Position numbers and translations under genes: made by a program. The notes below the pieces were generated by a model. It saw only the letters and a program-made list of their open reading frames with translations. It had not been told where the DNA came from and ran no database searches. This document shows positions 30,087 through 37,908 of a DNA stretch of 64,000 bases, in pieces. Position 1 is the stretch's first letter; every line of letters starts with the position of its first letter. Location of the stretch: positions 248,001 through 312,000 of the forward strand of contig NZ_CP042453.1 of NCBI RefSeq assembly GCF_007993735.1. Direction: 5' to 3'. The DNA comes from Arenimonas daejeonensis. Lineage in GTDB: Bacteria > Pseudomonadota > Gammaproteobacteria > Xanthomonadales > Xanthomonadaceae.

Positions 30087-30269
30087 ATGAAATTCCTTAT
30101 TGCCCTTCTGCTCGTTGTCCCGCTTGGTGCCTGCAGCGCCATCCGCATGAGCGCCCCGCCCGACGACACCACCGTGGTGGTCTGCCACAAGGGCAAGAAG
30201 ACGCTTGTGGTCCCGCATCACGCCGCCGACGCGCACCTCAACCACGGCGACTGGTACGGCAACTGCTGA
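30087..30269 (+). CDS. Small lipoprotein with CHKGK...AHLNHGD...GNC motif (copy 1)
   Basis: A 60-residue lipoprotein. MKFLIALLLVVPLGACS gives a lipobox LGAC, leaving a mature part of about 45 residues. That part carries VVCHKGKKTLVVPHHAADAH, then LNHGDWYGNC. The CHK...AHL.HGD...G.C pattern occurs in short extracellular domains in many bacteria, with Cys and His placed as if to bind metal or form a disulphide. Function is not known to me. A paralogue lies at 35571-35762. ATG 30087 is chosen because it starts the signal; longer frames upstream add no recognisable sequence. Confidence 0.75.
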   Translation: MKFLIALLLVVPLGACSAIRMSAPPDDTTVVVCHKGKKTLVVPHHAADAHLNHGDWYGNC

Positions 30270-30311
30270 TCGGGAGTTTGTGCGCGGCGCGGGCCTCGTT
30301 ATCATCCGGTC

Positions 30312-30937
30312 ATGGAACACGACCGTTCGCCGCCCCACGCGCCGCCGCCGGAACCTGGCCCGCCCGCCGCCGACAAACCTTTCCTCGGCGGCCGCAGCTT
30401 CGACCTGCTGATGGGCCTGGGCGTGCTGCTGATCTCTGCCATCTCGCTGTGGGTGGCGGTCAGCGCCAACCGCACGCAGGAAAAGATGCTGGCGGCCAGC
30501 GTGTGGCCGTCGCTGCAGTTTGGCACCAGCAACATCACGCCCGAAGGCGAACCGCAGATCGCCTTCGACCTGCTGAACCGCGGCATCGGCCCGGCGCGCA
30601 TCCGCTGGGCCGAGCTGTCTTATGACGGCACGCCGGTGCAGGGCCTGCGCGCGTTCCTGAAGGCATGCTGCGGCCACGAGGGCGAAAGTTACGGCTTCAC
30701 CAGCGGCCTGCGCCAGCGCGTGCTGGGCGCCGACGAATGGATCCAGCTGGTGCGCATTCCGCGCGAAGACCAGTCCGAAACCCTGTGGCAGGCCTTGGAC
30801 GAAGCGCGCCACAAGGTGCGCCTGCGTGCCTGTTACTGCTCGGTGCTGGACGACTGCTGGCTGCTGGACAGCCGCGAGGACGAAGCCGCGCCGGTGAAGC
30901 AGTGCCCGGCGGCGCCTGCGGTGTTGTGGGGAGTTGA
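30312..30937 (+). CDS. Hypothetical single-span membrane protein, about 209 residues (C-terminus uncertain)
   Basis: Not recognised. The N-terminus is Pro-rich and cytoplasmic, followed by one membrane span (FDLLMGLGVLLISAISLWVA) and a mostly extracytoplasmic domain (SVWPSLQFGTSNITPEGEPQ; NRGIGPARIRWAELSYDG; FLKACCGHEGESYGF; CYCSVLDDCWLLDS), with several cysteines. As written, the frame runs to 31508, antisense through a toxin-antitoxin pair, which is implausible. One added base near 30915-30925 would stop it at 30937. That correction fits the single-base losses seen elsewhere. Confidence 0.6.
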
Positions 30938-30943
30938 GCGGCC

Positions 30944-31237
30944 TCAGCCCGCCAGTTTGATCTTCGCAGGCTTGCCCAGCTTCGCAGCGAACAGCACCAG
31001 CATGTCCAGGCTGAACTTGTCGGTCTTGCCGCGCACAAGATCGGAAATCCGGCTCTGGCTGACACCCAGCAACCGTGAGGCCTCGACCTGGGTCAGCTTG
31101 CGCGCCTTGAGCTGCCTTTCAAGCTGGACCATGAGATCGGCGCGCAGCGTCAGGACCTGCGCCTGCGCCTCATCGAAACCGAGGTCGATGAAAACGTTGC
31201 CGCTGGAGGACGTGATCTTCTTTTCACGTGCGTTCAT
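30944..31237 (-). CDS. HigA-type XRE antitoxin (partner of a damaged toxin)
   Basis: A 97-residue helix-turn-helix protein of the antitoxin type found behind HigB/Gp49-like toxins. The HTH reads LTQVEASRLLGVSQSRISDL, followed by VRGKTDKFSLDMLVLFAAKL and a short basic tail. It is complete and begins 18 bp after the toxin frame. Since the toxin has lost its core, this antitoxin may persist as a solitary DNA-binding repressor of its own promoter. Confidence 0.85.
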   Translation of the reverse strand: MNAREKKITSSSGNVFIDLGFDEAQAQVLTLRADLMVQLERQLKARKLTQVEASRLLGVSQSRISDLVRGKTDKFSLDMLVLFAAKLGKPAKIKLAG

Positions 31238-31255
31238 GGCTTGCCCACCCTCGTT

Positions 31256-31486
31256 TCAAGAAACCAGCCTGTATCGCGCCCTGCCCTCCTCGATGTCCCT
31301 GTGCGGCGTATGGAGTGCGATTCCGATTTCCCGAACCCCACGCCCTACGTCGGGCATGGGCTTCCAGTCGCGGGGCTCGACGCCCTGCTGCACCAGGCGC
31401 AGGTCGGTGCCTGCTTCAACCCGGGCGCCTTCCGGAAAGGCACGCAGGTCATCAAGCGATGTGCCCAGCCAGTGCAGCGACTTCAT
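31256..31486 (-). pseudogene. HigB/Gp49-like toxin with internal deletion
   Basis: 76 residues, while intact relatives have about 105-110. The first 55 residues are typical (MKSLHWLGTSLDDLRAFPEG; DWKPMPDVGRGVREI) and the last 20 match the family tail (TPHRDIEEGRARYRLVS). The middle stretch of about 30 residues, which normally holds the FRVxYVAK...VYVLHCFQKKxQ core and catalytic residues, is missing, with the frame kept. The toxin is therefore probably inactive. Its antitoxin is intact directly downstream. Confidence 0.7.
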
Positions 31487-31496
31487 GCGGGAGTAT

Positions 31497-31515
31497 ATAG
31501 TTAGTTAGATACTAT
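31497..31515 (-). promoter_or_regulatory. Dyad upstream of the damaged toxin-antitoxin pair
   Basis: ATAGT-N9-ACTAT lies 11 bp upstream of the toxin start in an AT-rich patch that includes TATATA. This fits a promoter overlapped by an antitoxin operator. Confidence 0.45.
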
Positions 31516-31645
31516 GCAAGCACTTGTATGCATGCAGATCGGACACGTACGGCAAGCCATCGGCTGAATCTTCAGACGACAGTTTCAGCCACAGAGTCAG
31601 GTAACTGATCAGCAGAACGTAAGAATCCCGTCTGCCATTGAACCT

Positions 31646-32623
31646 CTAGAACTTGTACGAGGTCTGCAGGAACACGTTCTCGCGATGGAAGGCGAGGTAA
31701 CCCTTCTGCGACTCGCTGAAACTTCCCACGTTCTTCAGCGCCTTCGGATCCAGGCCCATTTTAACCAGTGAAGGGATGTGCGCGACCGGCGACCACAGCA
31801 CATCGCCGTTTCCGTCGAAGCTGAGGAAACCCCGGTCGAACAGGTGGTCTGCGTCCGGTGTGAGCAGCAGCCCGTTCTCGCCATCTAGCCGTTCGCGGTT
31901 GCTGGCGTCGCGCCAGGGTTTGCAATGGCTCGCCCTGAGATGCTCGACCCGGTCCACCCGGGTCAGCCGGCAGAACGCCTCACGCTTCATCACGTTCTGC
32001 TTGAAAAGCCCCTGCCCCCGCCGTGCCTGCACCACTGCCTGCCGGGTGGTTTCCTCAAGCGTCCTGTCGGTGGCGACCTTCTGCAGTTCGTGCTCTTCCC
32101 ATTGGAGCAGGCCAATCGCCGCCATGGGCACCAGTTTGTCGGCGACCAGGCTGCCCTCGATGATGTTCCGCGCCTCACGGCCGATCAGGTCAATCAATGT
32201 AGCCGCAAGCGGATCCGGCAGGTAAGTCAGATAGACGCCTTGCAGCCCATGGCCATTGGACTGCAGGGGCGAGTAACGGGGCGGCAGTTTCGGCCCCAGT
32301 TGACCCATGTGATCAACGGGGCGGATACGGGTCTTGAGTTCGATGAAGCCCACATCCACACGCCAACCGATCCTGTCCCAGTAAGCGCCCGCCTTGCCGA
32401 ACTCCAGGGGTTTGGGCGCTTCGTACGCGTTCGATACCGCTACACCGATGCCCTTGATGAAGCCATCGCAGAAGGAAAAGACGATGTCACCGGGCGCGAC
32501 CTCCCGCATGAAGTCGTAAAACTGGTTGCGATGGCCATTGGCGTTGCGCTTTGGCGACCACAGGTAACCGCCCGCCACCTCGTGGCGATAGGTCTGGTTC
32601 TGGTTGACCCACCAGTAGCGCAT
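31646..32623 (-). CDS. EVE-like/HNH endonuclease, candidate modification-dependent restriction enzyme
   Basis: 325 residues from the ATG at 32623. The N-terminus MRYWWVNQNQTYRHEVAGGY, with GDIVFSFCDGFIKGIGVA, has the look of an EVE/PUA-type domain that in related enzymes binds flipped modified cytosine. The C-terminal HNH nuclease reads CRLTRVDRVEHLRASHCKPW, then NGLLLTPDADHLFDRGFLSF, with the His and Asn residues of the beta-beta-alpha metal site. EVE-HNH proteins such as VcaM4I cut DNA containing modified cytosine. No methyltransferase lies nearby, which agrees with a type IV role. A longer start at 32746 is possible. Base composition is lower in GC than neighbours, suggesting transfer. The product remains untested. 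Confidence 0.8.
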   Translation of the reverse strand: MRYWWVNQNQTYRHEVAGGYLWSPKRNANGHRNQFYDFMREVAPGDIVFSFCDGFIKGIGVAVSNAYEAPKPLEFGKAGAYWDRIGWRVDVGFIELKTRIRPVDHMGQLGPKLPPRYSPLQSNGHGLQGVYLTYLPDPLAATLIDLIGREARNIIEGSLVADKLVPMAAIGLLQWEEHELQKVATDRTLEETTRQAVVQARRGQGLFKQNVMKREAFCRLTRVDRVEHLRASHCKPWRDASNRERLDGENGLLLTPDADHLFDRGFLSFDGNGDVLWSPVAHIPSLVKMGLDPKALKNVGSFSESQKGYLAFHRENVFLQTSYKF

Positions 32624-32760
32624 GCCGGAATCATACGTCGGGGCGGGTGGACTTCGGACAGAAATGAGCCTCGATCCCTGCCCGTAATGACGCCAACCTC
32701 GCTGGCTCTCGAGGTCCGCGCTCGACACCGTGAACGGGGTCGACAACGGACTTTTCTTCT

Positions 32761-33174
32761 ATGCCACCTAGTGGCACACTTTCCCCACTCCGAATCTTTG
32801 CCTCCAGGGCCTTCCGGCGATGGCAACACAAGACCGGGTTGTCCGATCGGACGCTGGCGATTGCCGTAGCCGAGATGCGCGCCGGCTTGGTCGATGCCGA
32901 TCTCGGCGGCGGTCTGGTCAAGAAGCGCATGGCAATGCCCGGTGGCGGCAAGCAGGGTGGCGCCCGGATGATCGTCGCCAGCAATCGCGGAGACCGATGG
33001 TTCTTCCTGTTCGGATTCCTGAAGAGCGGACAGGCCAACCTCAGCACCAACGAGCTGGCGGCACTCAAAAGCTGGGCCACAGAGCTACTGGCCCTGAATG
33101 ATCACCAGCTTGATGCCGCACGCTACGAAGGACAACTCCATGAAATCGACCACTCGCCCACGAACCCGCACTAA
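32761..33174 (+). CDS. RelE/HigB-type toxin (DUF1044 group)
   Basis: 137 residues as framed, intact. The core IAVAEMRAGLVDADLGGGLV, KKRMAMPGGGKQGGARMIVA and NRGDRWFFLFGFLKSGQANL is typical of RelE/HigB-like mRNA interferases encoded with HigA-type antitoxins. The actual start may be one of several codons in the first 25 residues; ATG 32761 is the longest. The antitoxin gene overlaps its 3' end by 35 bases, giving the toxin-first order of HigBA. Confidence 0.85.
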   Translation: MPPSGTLSPLRIFASRAFRRWQHKTGLSDRTLAIAVAEMRAGLVDADLGGGLVKKRMAMPGGGKQGGARMIVASNRGDRWFFLFGFLKSGQANLSTNELAALKSWATELLALNDHQLDAARYEGQLHEIDHSPTNPH

Positions 33175-33475
33175 AAGCCCGATCCTGGAGGCGGTGCACG
33201 AAGGCGCCAGGGATCTGCACAAGCTGGGCTTCATAGACAAGCGGCGAATGGCCGAATTCGACGCCCTGTGCCTGCCACCGGTGCCCAAGTACACCCGTAC
33301 GCGCATCGTCGCCCTGCGCCGGCGCCTGCAGCTCAGCCAGGCGGTCATGGCCAGTGTGCTGAACACCAGCGTGTCCACCGTGCGCAAGTGGGAACAGGGC
33401 GACAAACAGCCCAGCGGGCCGTCGCTGAAGCTGCTGGACCTGCTGGACCGGAAGGGGCTGGAGGCGGTGCTCTAG
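33140..33475 (+). CDS. HigA-type XRE antitoxin
   Basis: 111 residues from ATG 33140. The C-terminal HTH reads VALRRRLQLSQAVMASVLNT, then SVSTVRKWEQGDKQPSGPSL, the standard antitoxin form (KWEQG..P.GP..KLL). The N-terminal part probably binds the toxin. Overlaps the toxin gene, so translation is coupled. The pair should repress its own promoter upstream of 32761, in the gap shared with the divergent nuclease gene. Confidence 0.88.
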   Translation: MKSTTRPRTRTKSPILEAVHEGARDLHKLGFIDKRRMAEFDALCLPPVPKYTRTRIVALRRRLQLSQAVMASVLNTSVSTVRKWEQGDKQPSGPSLKLLDLLDRKGLEAVL

Positions 33476-33508
33476 AAAGCGCCGCGACGCCTGGCGAACA
33501 GGCGCCTG

Positions 33509-34240
33509 CTACGGCGCCGCCGCCACCCGCTCCCGATACCGCACGTCCATGCTCTCGCCGCCGAAGGTCAGCGTCAGCACGAACTCGGCGGGCTGGCCGT
33601 CGTTGCGGCGCGGCGGCAGGTCGATGCGGACGTCGCCGCGGCCGACGGTGCGCGGGGCGATGGTCTCGTCGCGGAACAGGCGTTCGCGCAGCGCGCTGAC
33701 CTGGGCGACGGCGAGGTCGTGCTCGCGTTCCTGTGCGTTGTTGCGGCGGGCCTTGGAACCGCCGCGGTCCAGGGTCTGGCTCTGTCCGCCCGGCGTGGCC
33801 GGGCCGATGGTGTCCGGCCCCGACGGTGCGATCGGCGCATCCGTGGCCGGGCCGGTGACCGTGCCGCTGGCGGGTGCGGACGCGACCAGTTCCGCCGGCG
33901 CGCTGATGCGCCCTTCCTTGGCCAGGCGGATCAGGCCGCTGGTGGACCACACTTTCAGTTCCGTATCACCGTAACGCGCGCTGACGCCGTGGGTGCCGAC
34001 CTTCAAACGCTCGTCGGACGTGTTGAGCACCGCCGTCGGGATCCAGGCGCTGGTTTCGGTTTCGGGCATGAAGGTGAGCACCGCACCGAACTTGGTGCCT
34101 GCCTGCCGCAGCACGGAATAACCATCCACCGTCTGCACCTCGCGGCCTTCCGGCGGCACGATGTCGAAGACCCGTTCCTGCGTGGCGGCCGACGCGGTGG
34201 TGGCAAGGGCGGACAGCAACAGCAGGGACATCATTCGCAT
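33509..34240 (-). CDS. Hypothetical secreted protein, 243 residues
   Basis: Not recognised. The signal peptide MRMMSLLLLSALATTASA begins at 34240; frames further upstream merely shadow the neighbouring nitroreductase gene. The mature protein has a beta-rich N-terminal half (VFDIVPPEGREVQTVDGYSV; SAWIPTAVLNTSDERLKVGT), a low-complexity Pro/Ala/Thr linker around residues 110-150, and a C-terminal half ending FVLTLTFGGESMDVRYRERV. It is probably periplasmic. Converges on the HigA gene. Confidence 0.7.
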   Translation of the reverse strand: MRMMSLLLLSALATTASAATQERVFDIVPPEGREVQTVDGYSVLRQAGTKFGAVLTFMPETETSAWIPTAVLNTSDERLKVGTHGVSARYGDTELKVWSTSGLIRLAKEGRISAPAELVASAPASGTVTGPATDAPIAPSGPDTIGPATPGGQSQTLDRGGSKARRNNAQEREHDLAVAQVSALRERLFRDETIAPRTVGRGDVRIDLPPRRNDGQPAEFVLTLTFGGESMDVRYRERVAAAP

Positions 34241-34359
34241 GGGCTCGTTCCGGGTGGCAGTGGCGCGCATTCTAGGCACGGCCGTCGCGGCGCTGGCAAT
34301 AACCGGGCCCCGTGCATTCCGGCCAGGCGGGCTGGGCCAATGGTGCCGGTGCCGCGGCC

Positions 34360-35028
34360 TCAGCGGAAACTGGTGAACTCCGCCAGCGACTTGCGCTGGA
34401 TGTCCGGCACGCGGCAGCCCGGCGCGGGATGCCCGACCACCAGCAGCAGGTAAGGCACTTCGTGGCGGGGCCGATCCAGCAGTTCGTTGAGGAAGGCCAT
34501 CGGGCTGGGCGTGTGCGTCAGGGTGGCCAGGCCCGCCTGGTGCAGCGCCGCGATCAGCAGGCCGCAGGCGATGCCGGTGGATTCGTGCGGGTAATAACGC
34601 TTGGCCTTGCGGCCTTCCACTTCCGGCCCGGTGCGTTCGTAGAAGACGGCGATCAGCCAGGGCGCGGTTTCGAGGAAGGGCTTTTGGGCATCGGTCCCCA
34701 GCGGCGCCAAAGCCTGCAGCCATTCGTCGGGGGCGCGGCGTGTGTAGAACTCTTTTTCTTCGGCTTCTGCGGCAATGCGGATGCGCTGCTTGAGTACCGG
34801 ATCGGAAACCGCCACGAAGTGCCAGGGCTGCTGGTTGGCGCCGCTGGGCGCGGTGCCCGCGGCCTGCAGGCAGGCTTCGATGACCGCGCGCGGCACCGGC
34901 GTGGGCGCAAAATCGCGCACCGTGCGGCGGCGCGCCATCTGTTCCGCGAATGCGCGCGCCTGCGCCAGGCGGCCGTCGTCGGACAGGGTGGGCTGTGCCG
35001 GAAAGGGCACGGTGTCGTGGTCGTTCAT
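34360..35028 (-). CDS. Nitroreductase-family FMN oxidoreductase
   Basis: 222-residue flavoprotein of the nitroreductase fold. FMN-binding [20 protein letters not shown] and [20 protein letters not shown] are present, as is [20 protein letters not shown]. The [18 protein letters not shown] insertion resembles the iodotyrosine-deiodinase-like group. The substrate is unknown; nitro compounds or quinones are typical. It ends 120 bp before the secreted-protein gene and begins 17 bp after the VOC gene, so it may share a transcript with the latter. Confidence 0.9.
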   Translation of the reverse strand: MNDHDTVPFPAQPTLSDDGRLAQARAFAEQMARRRTVRDFAPTPVPRAVIEACLQAAGTAPSGANQQPWHFVAVSDPVLKQRIRIAAEAEEKEFYTRRAPDEWLQALAPLGTDAQKPFLETAPWLIAVFYERTGPEVEGRKAKRYYPHESTGIACGLLIAALHQAGLATLTHTPSPMAFLNELLDRPRHEVPYLLLVVGHPAPGCRVPDIQRKSLAEFTSFR

Positions 35029-35044
35029 CGCGGATCCACTTCCG

Positions 35045-35414
35045 TCAGCGGTGCTGGTCCATCATCACCGGATTGCCATCGGGATCGACGACGACGAAAT
35101 GGCCGATGCCGGTGCCGGATTCGTCCACTTCGGTGACCGGGGTGATGCCTGGGCCTTGAGCCGGCGCTGGATCTCGCGCACGTCGGTGAAGGGGTCCACG
35201 TTCTGGCCGTTGTTGTCCCAGCCCGGATTGAAGGTGAGGATGTTCTTGTCGAACATGCCTGGAACAGGCCGATCACCGTGTCGCCGTTTTTCATGATCAG
35301 CCAGTTGTGCTGCATCTGGTCGTGGAAGGCGGTGAAACCCAGCGCTTCGTAGAACGCGCGCGAGGCCTTGATGTCCTTGACGGCCAGGCTGATGGAGAAG
35401 TTTCCGAGGTTCAT
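35045..35414 (-). CDS. VOC/glyoxalase-superfamily protein (two frameshifts)
   Basis: Small vicinal-oxygen-chelate protein, about 124 residues once two single-base losses (near 35255-35262 and 35150-35160) are repaired. The three pieces are [20 protein letters not shown] with FYEALGF, then [20 protein letters not shown] with [11 protein letters not shown], then [20 protein letters not shown] ending [13 protein letters not shown]. The order and the terminal DPDGN are typical. The enzyme reaction is not defined by the sequence; lyases, resistance proteins and dioxygenases share this fold. Confidence 0.82.
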
Positions 35415-35570
35415 GGGGCGCTCCGGAAGCGGGATGGAAGGCCATGGTAGCGCATGGCCGGCGGGCCCCGCCGGGCTTGCATCCCCGCCCGGGCGCGCCT
35501 AACTTGGCCTGGTCCCGTCCGGTGCGAAAGCCCGGTACCGCCGGACATCACATGCACGCAGGGAGCCGCA

Positions 35571-35762
35571 ATGAAACTCGTCATCGCCCTTCTCTTCACG
35601 CTTTCGCTCAGTGGCTGCGGTGTCTTCAATTACGACGGTTACGGCACCAAGGCCGGCGGCGACACGGTGCTGGTCTGCCACAAGGGCAAGCGGACCATGG
35701 AAGTGCCCAGCTCGGCCGCGGACGCACACCTCAGTCACGGCGACAGTTACGGAAACTGCTGA
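35571..35762 (+). CDS. Small lipoprotein with CHKGK...AHLSHGD...GNC motif (copy 2)
   Basis: 63 residues, paralogue of the 30087-30269 gene. MKLVIALLFTLSLSGCG carries the lipobox LSGC. The mature part has VLVCHKGKRTMEVPSSAADA, then HLSHGDSYGNC. Both copies share the same spacing of Cys, His and Gly-Asp. ATG 35571 follows GGGAG. Its last 16 bases overlap the convergent glycosyltransferase gene. The role is unknown; metal binding at the cell envelope is a guess. Confidence 0.78.
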   Translation: MKLVIALLFTLSLSGCGVFNYDGYGTKAGGDTVLVCHKGKRTMEVPSSAADAHLSHGDSYGNC

Positions 35763-36769
35763 AGGCCGCCGATCGGCTGCAGGTAGGACAGGAACTGACG
35801 GGTGCAGGCTTCCCACGAATAGCGCTCGGCATGCGCGCGGGCGACGTCGCGCGGGATGTGCAGCGCACGCAGCGCCGCCGCGCGCAGGTCCTCGTCCAGC
35901 GCGCCGGCCGGCGAATCACCGATCACGTCCACCGGGCCGGTGACCGGATAGGCCGCCACCGGGCAGCCGCAGGCCATGGCCTCCAGCAGCACCAGGCCGA
36001 AGGTGTCGGTGAGGCTGGGGAAGACGAAGACGTCGGCGGCGTTGTACAGCGTGGCCAGCTCGGGCTGGGTCAGCACACCGGTGAAATGGGCCTCGGGGAA
36101 CTGCGCCTTGAGCTTGGCCAGCGCCGGGCCGTCGCCGGCCACCCATTGGGTGCCGGGCAGGTCCAGGCGCAGGAAGGCTTCGATGTTCTTCTCGACGGCG
36201 ACGCGGCCAACGCAGAGGAAGATGGGCTTGGCCAGGTCGTGCGGCATCGGCGGGCCGGGTTTGAACACGTCCAGGTCCACGCCGCGGGACCACAGCACCA
36301 CCTTGTCCGGCGCGAAACCGGCGGCCACCAGGTCGCGGCGCACGACTTCCGTCGGCACCATCACGGCTTCGGCGGGACCATGGAACCAAAGGAGAAACCG
36401 GTAGGTCACGGACAGCGGCAAGGCCGTTCGTGCGCGAACATATTCGGGGAAACGGGTGTGGTAAGCCGTGGTGTACGGCAACTTGTGCCGCAGCGCATAC
36501 GAACGCGCCGCCATACCCAGCGGCCCCTCGGTGGCGATATGCAGCGCCTGCGGCGCGAATTCGTCAATGCGCTCGCGCACCTTGCGGCCGGGCAGCAGCG
36601 ACAGCCGGATGTCCGGGTAGGTCGGGCACGGCATGGTGCGGAATTCCAGCGGGGTAAGGAAGTTGACCGTGTGGCCCATCCGCTCCAATTCGCGCTTGGT
36701 CGACTTGAGCGTGCGCACGACGCCGTTGACCTGGGGGTCCCAGGCGTCGGTGACGATCAGGATCTTCAT
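35747..36769 (-). CDS. Glycosyltransferase family 4 (alpha-mannosyltransferase-like)
   Basis: GT-B fold retaining glycosyltransferase, 340 residues. The N-terminus MKILIVTDAWDPQVNGVVRT is typical of the group that includes alpha-mannosyltransferases and glycolipid synthases. YTTAYHTRFPEYV, VVLWSRGVDLDVFKPG and the donor-binding FPSLTDTFGLVLLEAMACGC (E-x7-E) are complete. Its start overlaps the upstream phosphodiesterase gene by four bases (ATGA), so the two are co-translated. Together with that envelope-lipid phosphatase it suggests glycolipid synthesis; acceptor and donor are not shown. Confidence 0.88.
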   Translation of the reverse strand: MKILIVTDAWDPQVNGVVRTLKSTKRELERMGHTVNFLTPLEFRTMPCPTYPDIRLSLLPGRKVRERIDEFAPQALHIATEGPLGMAARSYALRHKLPYTTAYHTRFPEYVRARTALPLSVTYRFLLWFHGPAEAVMVPTEVVRRDLVAAGFAPDKVVLWSRGVDLDVFKPGPPMPHDLAKPIFLCVGRVAVEKNIEAFLRLDLPGTQWVAGDGPALAKLKAQFPEAHFTGVLTQPELATLYNAADVFVFPSLTDTFGLVLLEAMACGCPVAAYPVTGPVDVIGDSPAGALDEDLRAAALRALHIPRDVARAHAERYSWEACTRQFLSYLQPIGGLQQFP

Positions 36770-37667
36770 CCGCCCACCCCGGCGACGGGTGGCGCGGCCA
36801 GCGCCAGCGGCTTCGCATCCGAAGGCGGACCGGCCAGCAACGGCGTCTCATCCGCCCGGATCTCGCTCCACTGCACCAGCCGCAGCTGCCCGTGTTCGTC
36901 TTCGACCAGGGCCGTCAGGCTTTCCACCCAGTCGCCGTCGTTGCAGTACAGGATGCCGTCGATCATGCGTATCTCCGCCTTGTGGATGTGCCCGCAGACG
37001 ACCCCGTCCAGGCCGCGCTCGCGCGCGCGCGCGCCAGCGCCATTTCGAAGTCGGTGATGAAGGCGCGCGCTGCCTTGGCGCGGTGCTTGAGGTACTGCGA
37101 CAGCGACCAGTAGCCGAAACCCAGCCGCGCCCGGACCCGGTTGAACTGATGGTTCAGCGCCAGGATCACCGTGTACATCGTGTCGCCGAGCACGGCCAGC
37201 CAGCGCGCGTGCTGCACCACCGCGTCGAACAGGTCGCCGTGCGTCACCAGCAGCCGGCGGCCATCGGCGGTGCGGTGCACGGCCTCGGGCACCAGCTCGA
37301 TGCCACCGAAGGCATGGCCGAAGAAGTCGCGCGCGAACTCGTCGTGGTTGCCCGGCACATACACCACCCGCGTGCCCTTGCGCGCCTTGCGCAGCAGCTT
37401 CTGCACCACGTCGTTGTGCGCCTGCGGCCAGTGCCAGCCCTTGCGCAGCCGCCAGCCGTCCACGATGTCGCCGACCAGGTAGAGGGTGTCGGCGTCATTC
37501 CATTTCAGGAAGTCCAGCAGGAAGGCCGCCTTGCAGCCGGACGTGCCCAGGTGCACGTCGGAGATCCAGATCGTCCGGTGCCGATTCGACGGCGGATCGT
37601 CCGCCCCATCGCCCGGAAGCGACGGAACAACCAGCGAAGCGCGCGGCGGCAGCAGCGGGGCGTTCAT
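36766..37667 (-). CDS. LpxH-like UDP-2,3-diacylglucosamine diphosphatase-family metallophosphoesterase (frameshift)
   Basis: Calcineurin-like phosphoesterase, about 300 residues after repairing one base lost within the alternating CG run near 37018-37030. Metal motifs are WISDVHLG (DxH), LVGDIVDGW (GDxxD), YVPGNHDEF (GNHD), LVTHGDLFD and, after the break, GVVCGHIHKAEIR (GHxH). ATG 37667 starts MNAPLLPPRASLVVPSLPGD. The LpxH group cleaves UDP-diacylglucosamine in lipid A synthesis; this longer type is a paralogue group whose substrate is less certain. Coupled to the glycosyltransferase gene by ATGA. Confidence 0.82.
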
Positions 37668-37908
37668 GCTGGGAAGACAGTTTTGACGTGGGAGATGACA
37701 GGACGATGAAGTTCCGTTCGATCGAACCGGGACGATGGCTGGGTGCGGCTCTCCGCAGGGCGCTTGTTTAGATTGCGGCCAAGACAGGACGGCTATTGGG
37801 GTCCGCTTTCGGCCAATGGCGATCATTCAACTCTGGAATTAACTCGCGGCCGGACGAGAGTGGTTGGAAGCTATTGGCCCGGGCCCGGCAATAGAGTTGA
37901 ATTACTTG

